Source: Dryococelus australis (lineage: Eukaryota; Arthropoda; Insecta; Phasmatodea; Phasmatidae). Taken from it: DNA of 64,000 nt. The notes beneath the pieces are model-generated. The model did no database searches. It worked only from the letters and a program-made list of their open reading frames with translations, and was not told the DNA's origin. Below, piece after piece: positions 46,362 to 58,827 of the stretch. Each line of letters starts with the position of its first letter. The stretch's first letter is position 1. The stretch spans positions 59,847,760 through 59,911,759 of the forward strand of contig CM057005.1 of NCBI GenBank assembly GCA_029891345.1. The letters are read 5' to 3'. The position numbers were made by a program, and so were the translations under genes.

Positions 46362-46642
46362 TAGACACCCGGAAATTTCGCGATTTCCTTTCAGGACACG
46401 CTAGACTTCAGAAAGTGCGCATTTGACTTTGTCTCAATTGGATCGCAGTTTGTAAGACAAGCCCTGGACGAATTTGAACCAATAACTGACCTGCAAGAAA
46501 ACTAGGCCCAAATGCCGTTCTACCTGATCCGCGATGAAACTATGGCAAGAGCCGATGAACAACTAACTGAGGCTGGAGTACACCAAGGAGTGTGGAGTCT
46601 AGTTCGTTGCCGAATGAATCCGCGAAATTTTCCGGGACTCTA
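46362..46642 (+). mobile_element. hA-related hAT-like MITE, distinct subgroup
   Basis: It starts TAGACACCCGGAAATTTCGC and ends GCGAAATTTTCCGGGACTCTA. Flanks CGTATAAG and CATATAAG match at 7 of 8. The interior shares only scattered blocks with hA (GACAAGCCCTGGAC, GTGTGGAGTCTAG). Confidence 0.8.
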
Positions 46643-48085
46643 CATATAAGGTTTTTTCTGTGGAATTGCATAATTTTTGTGTTTAGAATTCATTCGAAAA
46701 TGAAAATTTGCCAGTAGCTTCCAAGCCGTAGCATGAGTGAAGTGCGAGTTAATAGGAAAACTTAAGAATATTCATCGTATTTCAAGGCCATTTTTGCAGT
46801 AAATTAATGTAAAGAAAATTAATTATTGCAGTCATTTCCCTGATAATTTAGTAAGAATAACGGTTATAATAAGCCCTACAGTTCCTCATTTTTTAAATGA
46901 TATGCAGAGTTAATTTTATTGTCACCTCGATGCGCAACATAGAATTAAATTTAATTATTTAATAAATAATCGACGTTTACGAGAGCTGGCCATTTAGATT
47001 TGTGTTATTTTATTTTTCTGCCACATACCTGCTGTTCAACATGAATACATTATTTGTGGCTACTTTTCCCTCTGATCAATGTTTGATAGAATAGTTTCTG
47101 CAAAACTACACGTTTAAGTGAAAATTGTACTTCTTTTAAATTAACAAAGAAAATAAACCAAACTATTTGTAGATAGTTAAGCAAGGGCAACTGAAATACC
47201 TCGTCTTTAATTCATGTTAAGGTATGCTTAGTGAATGCTATATTACGAAAATTCAGGGGCAGCTACAAATTAAAACTATGCAAGAATTTCCTTATTTTCA
47301 GCAATTTTATCGAAATGACACAATTTTTTTCCTCGTGCGATTTTATAGACGCCTTGAAGTAGTTCTTGGCATATTCTCTCATTATTTATGCGAAAATTAT
47401 GAGCTCAGAAAATGTGTTTGCAAGGAAAAAAAGAGTAATTATTGTTGAAGATTATGTGGTATACGAATATGAAATATAAAATATTTTTCGTTGCCAAGGC
47501 CCTTAATTTCGCTGAGAATACAGCTAATATCTTACTAAATAAAATCTTGACACGGAGCTGTAGCAAACGTAACATTACGAGCTCCATTTCAACTTCGATA
47601 ATGATAGTTCTTTGATTACAAATGACGGGCGGTTCGTTTCGTTTATTCGGATGTCTGCAAAACTCGTTTATAGAAAAACTGAGTCCATGTATGAAGTGTG
47701 GCTAAATTAGACCTACAGGTTTAATCACGAGGAAATAAGGTGAAAACATATGACCTATGGTCTCAAGAATATCCTGTGGTCGGTACGCATCTTTCAAGTC
47801 GGACCTGGAGCACTAGTTTATTACAAATACTTGAGGTGGAAAGTGTCTGGATAATGTGTGAAGTTAATTGTGATATTCAGTTTAGTAACCCATCTTTCAA
47901 ATCCCAATTACATGCTATAGCGTCTTGGAGATAAAAAATCTAAATAAGGGCAGTATCCGTGATTATTTTAATGACATAATTTGAAGTCAGCGACAAGTGC
48001 TCTGGTGTTTGTAGATCTTATTTCCGTTTCACATTATCCAGGTAGTCAAGAGTTCCATTTTGGAAAAGTTTCTCCAGTATTTCTA
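46643..48085. other. No recognisable gene
   Basis: This is AT-rich sequence. A 74-codon frame at 47224-47448 has no recognisable domain. Confidence 0.5.
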
Positions 48086-48508
48086 TAAGCTGTTCAATGT
48101 AAAAAATACACACTTTTGAAAGTCCTGCTTAAGATCTACTTGTATACTCGTTGGGTGTTCTTCCGCTTTATGTAAAATTAACATCGCCATGGGCCTCATC
48201 ACTTTATTCATGCGTCGGTCAAGCGAAACCGTGAAATAGTTTAAAAATTAGGAAATTTACAAATATGCTCATTTCTACACTACAATGCATTAAAAAAATA
48301 CAGAAAGCGAGAGAAATAATTAAACCATCACAAATAGTTAGCTAACACTTTTTGTTTGACGTTACGATACGGAACTACTTCCCATCCATTGTTGCCAGCT
48401 TTGTTGGGCGCATGCCACTCATTGCGCCCGTAAAAAAATATGCAGGTAGGGGCAGTGACTTTTTTCCAAGGTTGATTTCAAAAGTGCTCACTTTATCGTG
48501 AACAGACT
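48086..48508 (+). mobile_element. TA-long MITE
   Basis: The left terminus TAAGCTGTTCAATGTAAAAA is decayed. The interior TTAAGATCTACTTGTATACT and GCGCCCGTAAAAAAATATGC is intact, and it ends CTCACTTTATCGTGAACAGAC. Confidence 0.85.
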
Positions 48509-48933
48509 GGTGTATCAAAAGACCTGTATTTTATCACTTTCTTTTTTCGTAAATAACCAATAGCCGAAGTTTATTGTTCTACTTTAGATACATACTGTCG
48601 AATTTTTCATCGCATAGAGACCGTTCATTTTTATTTTTATAAGTATATGTTAATTGTGAACGCCACAGCGGTCCTGTATTCCTAACAAGTGGCAGCTGGT
48701 GTTGCTTGGTCACTATATAGAAAGAAAAAAAAACGTTCACATATGTTAACAATTACGTGTAGAACTGGCCAGCGTGTCTGCACATGCCGGATGTTTCAAA
48801 TTATTGTGCCCCGCCGTTGGACTCGAGTTTCGCCTCTTGTTTGGGCCCGCGAGCCACACGTATCTAGGAGGCGCTTTCGTAACGTGGCGGCCGCTATTTT
48901 CCTCTCATACGTTGAGTCACGCCGAGGCACTTA
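48509..48933. other. No recognisable gene
   Basis: Frames at 48689-49022 run into the following element and show no domain. Confidence 0.45.
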
Positions 48934-49483
48934 TGCCCGGTTGCACCAACATCTTCCCCGATCCGAGATCGAATGATCCTAATACCCAATCAGGATCCAG
49001 TTTTGTCTTGGTTCCAATGTAAAAGTGTTGCACCAACGAAATTTCATGATTCTCCGATTCGTCGATCGTGGTTCCAAAGTGAGAGATCTATATTTAGTAT
49101 GAGACAAGTTTTGCTATTGGTTCGTAATATATAACGTCATGGAAGTAGGCGTATTTTACATAATAGATAGAACTGGATGTGCGATCTTTTATCTGTTATT
49201 GTACAAATTTTACTGATTAATATTCAAGTACGTATAATGTTGTTTTAATTTCTCACGACAACACACGAACGTAGTTCCATCTGCTGGCGTATTTTCAAAC
49301 TACATTTGTCGACGATGGCTGCTGATATCTGATCGAGATTTTGAACCGCCAACTTCGGCCGTTCGAAATGTTAATCTCGATCTCCAGTCCAGCTCTGAGC
49401 ATGAATGGTGCAACAGTTCTGTGTGTCTCGATCTTAGGTACGATCTCAGATCGAGTTTCGAACCACGATGGTGCAACCGGGCC
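48934..49483. mobile_element. TTA-flanked MITE, PIF/Harbinger-like
   Basis: Inverted ends are TGCCCGGTTGCACCAAC on the left and TGGTGCAACCGGGCC on the right. Inside them lies a second matched pair (GATCCGAGATCG and CGATCTCAGATCG). TTA occurs on both sides (48931-48933 and 49484-49486), the target type of PIF/Harbinger elements. It is 550 bp with no ORF. Confidence 0.75.
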
Positions 49484-49799
49484 TTAGAGAGCTGCTTGGC
49501 AGAAGTAATAAAGGGGCTGGAAGGGTGTTTACGAATGACTCGGCACTACAAAGTTACGCAAAGTGTATGAGCACACGACTTAATGGGGCTGCAACACGGC
49601 ATTCTGGTACACTGCAGACAAGAGCGTTAGGACGTTTGTAGCTTGAGAATTGTGAGAATATCGCCCTTGGTATCGCTTCACGTTTCAAAAGTCCCCTCAA
49701 AACTGCTTGATTTAGGCCGGGCAATTTTTAAGAACACAATAAAATATGGAATTTGAATAATCAGGTATAGGTACATATATTAAAGACTAGTTTTTTCTT
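49484..49799. other. No recognisable gene
   Basis: Nothing recognised between the TTA-flanked element and repeat H. Confidence 0.45.
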
Positions 49800-49985
49800 C
49801 TTAAAAAAAGTGCCGATCTGGTTCGCAACATTGATTAATGTCGCGCGGGAAGCTCACATTGACGTTTTGTCAAATTATCATGGTTTTCCCGCCTTGTGTC
49901 GGCAAAAATTCCCAACGTGGTTGCTATAGACGAAACGTTCACCCATAAAGAGCGGAGGAGTCACTTATTTCTGGGACGGAATGTA
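49800..49985. repeat. H repeat, second arrangement
   Basis: AAGTGCCGATCTGGTTCGCA and CATTGATTAATGTC come first (inverted relative to 45.9 kb), then CGTGGTTGCTATAGACGAAA and CATAAAGAGCGGAGG in direct orientation. Confidence 0.5.
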
Positions 49986-50935
49986 CGTGATAAGTATGCG
50001 GAATTTGTGCCGGAATAACCACTACGAGTGTAAACTTAAACATAATTATTAATAATGGAACAAAAACGAAATATTAAGAGCAATTTTTTTTGCATACTCA
50101 CTTGTGTTGCACGACTTGTCCCCACCACCCCTCCCACAACTAAGACAAAAGGCAATTCTAGAAATTGTTCCGCCAGATATTTATGCGAGTCTCTTGACCT
50201 GCTGTTTTAGCGTTTATGTGAGTTATGCAACAGTTCTTTTGGGGCGCCCAGTTTTATGGTAAGTATTTTTGGCAGCTGTGCTCGATTTTGTACAGATCTA
50301 TATTGTATCAGATGTGTATGTGTACCTCTATACATGTTGATTCATGAGAATTTACCGCCACTCACAAGGCTTATTCCTTACATAATTTGGAGCGAAATAT
50401 ATCATATACATAAGGGTCGTATCCCCAACATTTAGAGAGTAATTCGAAACACTTGGAAATTTACGGATAAAATAATAACACTTTCAGAAGTAAATACTGT
50501 GAAGTATTATCATACCTTATTTCTTACAGTTGAGCATCACAATCGCGTCTAGCAAGCTTACAAAAGATGTCCAAAAATGTTTCCGTCTACTTCCATACAC
50601 TTGGCCGCAACACTTATGAACCGCACGTGATGCTCTGCGTAGCTGCACGCGACTGTATTTGATTTCTGTGGCGGAATGCATGATACGCGCAAGTAGTTCC
50701 TCACGTGTTTGTGTAGTCTTTTGTAAATATCCTTCATCCAGCTCCATACCCAATAATTTAGACATTTCCAATTTCTCTAATAACTGTAAATATTGGGAAT
50801 AGGACCCATATTTATGACATATTTTGCTCCAAAAGATGTAAGGAGTAAGCCATGTGAGTGGCGATTACTCGTTGTGAATCATCCTGTAATACGTACGTAT
50901 TTACATACATACATATGCATACAGTATGTGTGTTA
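49986..50935. other. No recognisable gene
   Basis: An 84-codon minus-strand frame (50517-50771) without a recognisable domain is the only notable open frame. It is coding-like in composition but unsupported. Confidence 0.4.
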
Positions 50936-51108
50936 CCACACACACACACACACACACACTCTCTCTCTCTCTCTCCTCTCTCTCTCCTCTCTCTCTCTCC
51001 TCTCTCTCTCTCCTCTCTCTCTCCTCTCTCTCTCTCCTCTCTCTCTCTCCTCTCTCTCTCTCCTCTCTCTCTCTCTCCTCTCTCTCCTCTCTCTCCTCTC
51101 TCTCTCTC
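50936..51108. repeat. (CA)n followed by an irregular (CT)n tract
   Basis: (CA)n to 50959, then about 150 bp of CT repeats with regularly spaced CC interruptions. All long open frames here are repeat translations. Confidence 0.95.
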
Positions 51109-52208
51109 AGCTGTGCGGGGATAACGTATCCCGGCGATGTATGGTAAATCCTTCACAAGTGAAGTTAATAATTTAATAATTAACTTCAATCATGGAAGTT
51201 AAGTATTTCTCCGTATTTGTGATAACATCGTGTTTTTTTTATATTATGTTAGACTAGGTATAGTTGTGGCATTTCGTTACCAGAAGATACTATTAACAAC
51301 CACCTTACATGTTTACGTGATGAACTCGTGTGGTCGGTGATAGCCCGAAACACGTGCGAATAGCGTGAAATCTGGACGAATAGAAACACTCGCAGCACGA
51401 CATAATTACTTAGCTCCGGATTCACCGTTGAGTGGGGAAATCCATGTGTTTACATTATCAACACTCTGTGTCTGTCGGAGTTCAAACACTGTGTGCTTTG
51501 AAACAACACTCGCCAGCAAAGGTCGTGGCAAATCACATGTTTGTTCGTACGTATTTTGTCGTCACCCGCCGCTGTTACCGCCTGCTACTGGGGTTTAGCA
51601 ACTCAAATGCCGTCTATATTCTTCTGTCTGCCCACCGTCACTGCACCTTTACCACACCCCATTCTTATCCGCTCTTTTGCACTGTGCCAGTTAATACAAT
51701 TTAACTCTTTCTTTCCCTTCGGATGAGTTAGTGTGTTCTTCGGGAAACAAAATTTTAATACAATGTTTTCGCAATAAAAATAAAGTCGGCAGCTTTTTCT
51801 TCTAAATAGTTAAAAGAAAAAAAAAACAGAATAACATCCGTGACAATTGCCAAATTGCACTTCCTGGTGGTTGATCTCTCTTGGTGGCCGACTAATATTT
51901 ATTTATGAGACTATGTAAACTAAACGATAGGAGTAAGTGAATATAAATTAATTTAGATTGATGTATTTATCGTCGTGGTCCATGTTCCTTAAAATAATAG
52001 TACTAATAATATCAATACATTAACTGGTTTCACAGTACAACGTTCAAACTGCAAGAATATTTCCTTCATTTATTTATTTAGTTATACACGCTTAAAATTC
52101 AGCACTAAATACGGTTTACAATTCGTCTTGTAGATTGACTGCAACTACCTACACTAAAAAACAATTGTTGTAGAAATATTACTTAAAATATTAAGCACAA
52201 TCTTGGTA
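51109..52208. other. No recognisable gene
   Basis: Several overlapping 60-90 codon frames at 51365-51726 are mutual shadows. Confidence 0.45.
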
Positions 52209-52445
52209 TAGGCTGTTCACAGTAAAATGAGCACTTTTCATGTCATAGTTTCTTTATTCTTCAGCAATTTTTTTAATCCTTAAAGTACCTTTATAAATAA
52301 ATATTACCATATAAATAATAAACACAGTGTTTATATTCCACTCCACTCGGAAGTCAGCGTTTTCTGCTCAAATAAAATATATTTATGGACTATTATTCCA
52401 ATTGAGAGGACTTTCAAAAGGGCTCACTTTAATGTGAATAGCCTA
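52209..52445 (-). mobile_element. TA-short MITE, reverse
   Basis: It starts TAGGCTGTTCACAGTAAAAT and ends CTCACTTTAATGTGAATAGCC-TA. The interior AATAAAATATATTTATGGAC matches the family. Confidence 0.85.
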
Positions 52446-53504
52446 TACATAAATGATTACATAACTAATAAGACAGAACATAATAGCTGGACTAGTTCCT
52501 AAAAATAAAAATAGAAGAACGCGATTGAGAGTTTATTAATTGAAATGTGACACACTAATTTTAAATACACACATTGCCCAAAGAAACTAAATAAAAAACT
52601 TACATCTTAAAGATTATATACTAAGTAATAAGAAAAAACTAATCTGCCTCACATAATAAATATTTAAAGTTTAGAGTAGGTAAGGTGCAATATAAAACGT
52701 GGCAAAATATACTAAAGTTTCTGTATTAATGATGCACATGAAAGGGACTGTAACTTGATTACACGTGTTAAGTTGCACTGCCAAATTACTTGCTGTATTT
52801 TTATATGACGCCTGAGAGGCGTATCTGAGTTCTTGAGGAATGGAGTTCTAAATAAAAATAAAATAACTAAATTTAATTTGCAATTTATTCGCACAGCTGT
52901 TATTTACAGCACTAAACTATCTGTCTCCACTATTACTCTTTTTATTTCACAGTTAGCGGAGTATTTAATGTCTATTTAAACTTTAATGAACGTCTTTCTT
53001 ATATCTCTGTTTGATTATTGTCAATTAGCTCATACTCATCATTAACACACGTTCTGTCTATCTGTTGCCATCATCAGTAATGCCTTTCGCTCACGTATCC
53101 AGTCCAATAGTCTAGCCTGCCAGCCGCATTCTTCACCAATAGTCTAGCCTGCCAGCCGCACCCTTCACTGCTCTGATGCTCGCAGTCGCAGATTTCTCGC
53201 CTGCTGGTCACTTCACTCGCCGCTCGCTTCTCTTCCCGTAGTTACACGCAGTGCGACGATAACACTGCACGCCAGTTCGGAGCCTTGCGCATAGCGGCGA
53301 TGGCACACTTTAAGAGCGAAGCACTGTCACCATTATCGCTTCTGCGCCTCTCGACTTCAAACGCGGAAAAAAAGTTCCAGGTTAAGGTTAAAGTAGAGCA
53401 ACTGCCTATGGAGCACTACACCCGACTATACAACGTGAAGAACTCATAAACTAGTACAGACACCATAAAATTGTTAGAAAGTGGGATTTGTGCTGTATAT
53501 AAAA

Positions 53505-53506
<2 letters not shown>
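52446..53506. other. No gene; a two-copy 32-bp tandem repeat at 53104-53167
   Basis: CCAATAGTCTAGCCTGCCAG continues as CCGCA plus a CTTCA block and is repeated at 53104 and 53136. The following 150 bp are GC-richer. No coding support. Confidence 0.6.

Positions 53507-53590
<84 letters not shown>
53507..53590. repeat. (TA)n microsatellite
   Basis: An uninterrupted TA tract of about 84 bp. Confidence 0.95.
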
Positions 53591-53592
<2 letters not shown>

Positions 53593-54251
53593 CAACATCA
53601 TAAAATATTCTACTAAAATATACTTTTTAAGTGTTAAAACTTTATCAATCTATAGAATCCGCATTTTTAACTCAATTTAAGCTCATTTCCGTTTTGTATG
53701 CTTCGAAAAGCAGAATTTAAAAGAAAATCTCCTCCAAGAAAGATCACCATAATATTTACTGTGATCATGTATTATAAAATCACAGTAATAATGTATCACA
53801 TGTATATTATAATTAACTTTATTTACGTCAGTTCCAGCCATAAATGTTTGTGACAATTGGACACACATAAAATCAATTTTAAAAATCATTTGCTAAATTA
53901 TTATTACAATTCTAATGCACAGAATCAAATTAAACATAATGACGATATTCGATGACAAAGACTTTCTTGCAAATTCTGCTTTCTGAAGCATCCAGAATGG
54001 AAATATGTTTAAATTTTGTTTAATATACAGACTATTTTGATCAATAATTTTTTTACACTTAAAAAGTATATTTTAGTCAAATGTTTTATAATGTTGCAAA
54101 ATATATAGGCCTACATTCTTATTTCATGTACAGCATAAATCGCACTTTTCTGGAATTTTTGTGGTGTCTGTACTACTTTTTTTTTTTAGTTCTTCAAGTT
54201 GTACAGTCAGGTGCAATGCTTCATAGGCAGTTTACTTTACTTCAACCTTAA
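53591..54251. other. No recognisable gene
   Basis: AT-rich sequence with no supported feature. Confidence 0.5.
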
Positions 54252-54915
54252 AGGTGGGTTTACGATTGACTTAACAGAATAAGTGTGCCGTTCGCTTAAG
54301 ATATGAGTCAATGTGTTCAAGGGTATTAGTTTAAGACTGTCGTGTGCTGGTTGTGACAGGTCGTGCGCGTTCTTGGCGTGACTTAAGAGATCGTTATATT
54401 TTATGTCTTAAGTACAAGTCAAGACGAAGTAGCCAATCAGAGCACAGTGACAGTTGTTGTTGGCGGGAAACTGTATTTACAACTTGTATTTAGGTTATAT
54501 AATATTGTGAAATCGTATGAAAGTAATTATTTTAATCGAGAGACAGTATCGTCTTAATTTAAAGAATAGTTCATGGTCATGTTTTCTTTCATGGAAGAGG
54601 TTATTGAATTCGCTTTGATTAACCTTTTCAGGTTTATTGATGAAAATGCCTAATGTTGGCATCGGCTTCCCCTTCTATAAGGTTCCACGAGTTTTTTTTT
54701 TACCAAGTAGTAATCAAAATAATAAAATATACGTAAATTTTCCATGTTTCCAGGTTATTTCGGTTGCTTCTGTCTCGTACGATTTTGACTGACTAGACTT
54801 AACAGTTGCTAATTCAATCATAAACTGCAAAATCTTCTTGTTGTTAATTCTCCGTGTGATTATCGAGTCATTAAGTACAATTCTCAATTCTCCAGTCTTT
54901 AATCGTAAACCCACC
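54252..54915. mobile_element. TTAA-flanked inverted-repeat element
   Basis: The left end AGGTGGGTTTACGATTGACT and right end TAATCGTAAACCCACC are inverted copies over about 15 bp. TTAA sits directly outside both (54248-54251 and 54916-54919), the piggyBac-type target, although the left arm has one extra base. A minus-strand frame (54714-54977) overlaps the right arm and has no transposase motif, so the element looks non-autonomous. Confidence 0.65.
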
Positions 54916-55778
54916 TTAAGGATTGGCTTTCCTTGTTTTAGTCTGCGAGGTCTGGCTCTGTGAAGGCCCTTCAACAATCGTGTTGATTCTACAATAACTA
55001 GTTACAACAAGTCGTGAATCCGTGAATCGCATAAACGTTGCTGTAGCGCTAAACGTAAAACGCAACTTGGGAGAAGTTGGCCGACTTTCAAGTATTTATC
55101 GTTTCGCGATTCTACGCCAGCCATTCAGAATTCAAGACGTCACAAACATGTGAAAACAAATGTTACAGACGATTGGCAACAGATAGCACCACTATCGCCG
55201 TACGTATTTAAATTTGTCAGTGTTACACGAAATCAATGCACAAAATAACGCAGAATGCATTTAGAAATAATTGACTGTAACTATTAAGTCTGCGGAATCT
55301 CCTGTTTTACAAAAATGTCCTTTTTAATATTTCAAACTCAAACAAAAATATTTGTATACGTAAACCTATATTGTTTTTATTTTGATTCGTGTTAATGTCG
55401 ATTGTCGACAAGCCAGTTTTCTTACGGCGACGTTTTTGCGTCGACGCGATTGTGGACGGGCCTTTACGGTATGGGACGACGTAAGCGACAGTTGTTGCCG
55501 GTGGGAACGGGTTCCTGCGGGCGGGTAATTGTGCCCCTCGATGTCGTGTTGTCGGGCACATCCTCTCCCTGTGTCCTTGTCCGCTGACACGGTCACGGCG
55601 TGGAATGGGTACAAACTCCTTCCCCCCCCCCCCCCCCCCCGTCACCGCAACCAATTACTCCGCCCGTACCATGCCATTTTAAAACACATATATATCTCCG
55701 CCCGTACCAATGTTGCCATTTTAAAACACCAAGTCGGCACATGCTCTCGGAATTTCCGCTGCACGCAACAACAATTGC
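54916..55778. other. No recognisable gene; C-run
   Basis: A C-run lies at 55622-55640. 55390-55610 is GC-rich with open frames on both strands and no domain I recognise. Confidence 0.45.
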
Positions 55779-56017
55779 AGGCTATCCACGGTAGAGTGAG
55801 TACTTTTGAAAAGTCCTCTCGTTTGGAACAGTAGTCAATAAATATATTTCATAATTATAACCTTAGACGTTAACTTTTTAGTGCGGTGCAATACACACAC
55901 TGTGTATGTTACTTACATCGAAATATTTATTTTAAGAATGTGTTTAAAAGATAAAAATGGCTGAAATGAAAAATTAACTAGGGCCTCAAAAGTGCTCACT
56001 TTACCGTGAATATCCTA
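55779..56017 (+). mobile_element. TA-short MITE
   Basis: It starts AGGCTATCCACGGTAGAGTG and ends CTCACTTTACCGTGAATATCCTA. The interior TAGTCAATAAATATATTTCA and AAATGGCTGAAATG matches the copy at 3.38 kb. Confidence 0.85.
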
Positions 56018-57469
56018 TATCTGTGCTTCGAACCTAGTGTTCCCAACTCGTGCAATTTTTTTCCTCTTATTCATGGGAATTTTTTATCTCTAAAAAAGGG
56101 AATTTTAGCATGAGGACATCTCAAATTAGGTAAAAAACTGAAGAAATTGGAGAAGTTTTCAATTGAAATGTTGCCTTGAAAGTTGTTTTTAACACAATTG
56201 CAAACCAAAATCGTGAACATTAATTAAATATATTACACAGTACCATACGTATCTCGTGTTCAGGAAGCTAAAAGAATTCCCAGCAATAAATCTACGAGGA
56301 AAGAATACAGTGCTACTGGGAGAGGAGAGCATAAGCTCAATTTGTGTAATCAGGTTGGCATTTCGAGACAATAAAATTTACTGCTCCACTTTCAGTGTAC
56401 GGGAAAACCATCTAAAACTACAGAACGAAAATGTTACCTGTAATGCAAAACTTGAAAAGTGCTAAGTTACTGTTTGTGTACATAGGAACTTAAAGTAACA
56501 ATGTATGTACGTTTAAACCATACTGAGGTTTTTCTTTTAAGGTTAAATTATTTGGAAACTGTTCTAAGACTGCGGTTAAGGTAACTGATGTAAGTCATTG
56601 GTTTTTTTTAAATATAGTTTGCCTGCTTTATTAATTTTGCTGGAAAACCAGTCGCTTTACGAGAAATTTTGAGGCATGGTATGGGATCTTCAACTTGTGA
56701 TTGTTGGCAACATTGTTCGAACCTGAAGTATTTGCACACAACTTTTCATAACACACGAATAATTTTTATTGTCGATGTAAATACTTAACAGTCAACTACA
56801 AATGATTTAGTCAAACGTTGCTAATTAGACAATTTAGAGGATAAATTCAAAACATTGAGAACATATTGATTTGCTATGCAGTGTAAACCTCCCTTCTGAA
56901 AATTTATAGTAATGATAACATTCCAAGTTGAAAAGCTGAGGTGTTAACAGTGCGTATTTTATTGGGGAAAAGAGAATATAAACCTATTAAACAAGTACAT
57001 AATTCACGAAAAAAAAATAGTCACTAGATCAAATCTCAATTTGGCAACTTTTTGACATTCCGCTACACCTATTCTGCTTCAAAATGCATGGCTGTATAAT
57101 GTAAAAAGGGAATCAATACTAAAGATGTTCGTTATCAACGCATCAATTTTAAAGATAGCCATTTCAATTTAAAAAATACTTTCTACGTGACGTTTCTTAA
57201 GGAATAATGGCGTATTAAGAAATCTTGCAAATTTTTTATATTTAATATGTATTTTTTCATTTGATATTAAAATTTATATTTAAAAAGTAATGAATAACAA
57301 AATTTCGAACATTTTTAAACGTTGCAGTATTCTCCGAGAAAACTACCTTCAATTTTATTTTTGTTTGATAAAGTTAACTTTAGAATCGACGCACTCAGAG
57401 GGAATTCCTTTAGCATTTATTCTCCATACAAACCCCATGGCTGCAGGCCTGATAGGAAGAGCCCTTAAA
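56018..57469. other. No recognisable gene
   Basis: AT-rich sequence; small frames only. Confidence 0.5.
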
Positions 57470-57610
57470 ATTAGGCTGCACGTAGCCGACCAGAAGATGC
57501 CGCTGGCCGGCGGGTTTTTCGGGCATCTCCCGTTTCACACCGCCCTTTCACTCCGGCACTGCTCCATTCTCACCTCATCTCACCCTCATAGGCTCTCAAT
57601 ACCTCGCTGG
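57470..57610 (+). mobile_element. SINE-A, 5'-truncated
   Basis: It contains the SINE-A body from GATGCCGCTGGCCGGCGGGT through GGCATCTCCCGTTTCACACC to CTCTCAATACCTCGCTGGTTA. The tRNA-like head is missing, as in incomplete reverse transcription. Confidence 0.7.
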
Positions 57611-58420
57611 TTAAGGTCACTGCCTAATGGCTAGCAGGTGCGAAATTTCTAAAGGAAAGTCCATGTTAAGGAAATTTCTTCTTAGTGTGTCAATTTTAAA
57701 GATAGGCACGTGTGTTTCAAACAAAATGTATTATTCATGATTTTTTTTTAGGAGAAATTCCCTACAGGGGGGATGTTTCCATAATTTGTATTGCTTGTTT
57801 TTGCAAGGAGTTTTTAAAATTTATGTTTTTACAAAAAAAAAAAAAAAAAAAAAGTACACACTGACTTTATATATAGGAAATATACGCTTGTAGGTTCTTC
57901 TGCTAGAAACATTCGTGAAGAATAAATTTTGTTTAACGCACCGAGGCGAAATTTCCTTAATATGGGAATTCCTATTTAAATTTCGCTGGCGCCAGCCGGT
58001 AGGCAGTGCCCTAAAGTTGGCTCCGCAATAGTGCACTGCGATTCGTTGGGCTGCGACGAGCTATACTAGCTGTTTCACAACTAAGCCTTGATCTGTCGGC
58101 GATGGACGCCGTCTGGTATGGCGCTGCTATCTAGTTTAAGGGTGGAAATTACGTTTTCAGACCTCACGAATATATCAAAAAAGACGCGTAAAAAAAGTCG
58201 AAACTGTCTGTTTTAAGTGGTAGGCTAGTATGAACGCGATGTGCGAGAAAAACTAGCGGGAACGAGACATAATAAGAAAAAGGATAATTATTTTAATGTT
58301 AAACGAATTTCATGACGTTGTCCACATCTCTAGGAAGCCTTGTCTTCTATTTTGCATTTTGCACATCCACGCAGCAACATTAAAAAAAAAATACAAACAC
58401 GAAAACGTCGGCGCAAAAGC

Positions 58421-58421
<1 letters not shown>
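57611..58421. other. No recognisable gene; A-run
   Basis: An A-run lies at 57833-57853. I see nothing else. Confidence 0.5.
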
Positions 58422-58501
<80 letters not shown>

Positions 58502-58502
58502 T
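58422..58502. repeat. (TA)n followed by (CA)n
   Basis: A TA tract of about 55 bp passes directly into about 24 bp of CA. The 134-codon minus-strand frame across it is mostly repeat translation. Confidence 0.95.
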
Positions 58503-58827
58503 ATTCTCCTTTTAAACCAACACTTATTCTTCTTCTTCTCCGTCGCAGACTGACGTCGACAATCGCAACTTAAGGTACCGTTTACCCCAACGCATCGCAC
58601 TATTGTGGAACCAGCTTTAAGTTCCGCCCGAATCCCTCGACTCGACTCGACGCACGCGTAGCCGAATCCGGCCACGTTTGGCAACACCGGGCCCGTACCC
58701 GTCAAGGAGAGCACGCACGTGCGTTAACACGCATTATCATGCCGGCGCCATAGCGATCATGGCAGGCGACGTGCGTGGCTACGCTTATTGGGTATCGTTC
58801 CCATTACGACACTCCACGGCCCTCGCG
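58503..58827. other. No recognisable gene
   Basis: GC-richer stretch (58600-58760) without recognisable feature. Confidence 0.45.

Noticed and set aside
50517..50771. 84-codon minus-strand frame as a gene
   Set aside because: Coding-like composition but no domain, splice context or sibling copy to support it.
50793..51189. Frames of 73-127 codons on both strands
   Set aside because: They are translations of the (CA)n/(CT)n tract, with Ser-Leu or Arg-Glu repeats.
54714..54977. 87-codon minus-strand frame as a transposase
   Set aside because: It lacks DDE or zinc-finger motifs and crosses the element's inverted repeat into flanking DNA.
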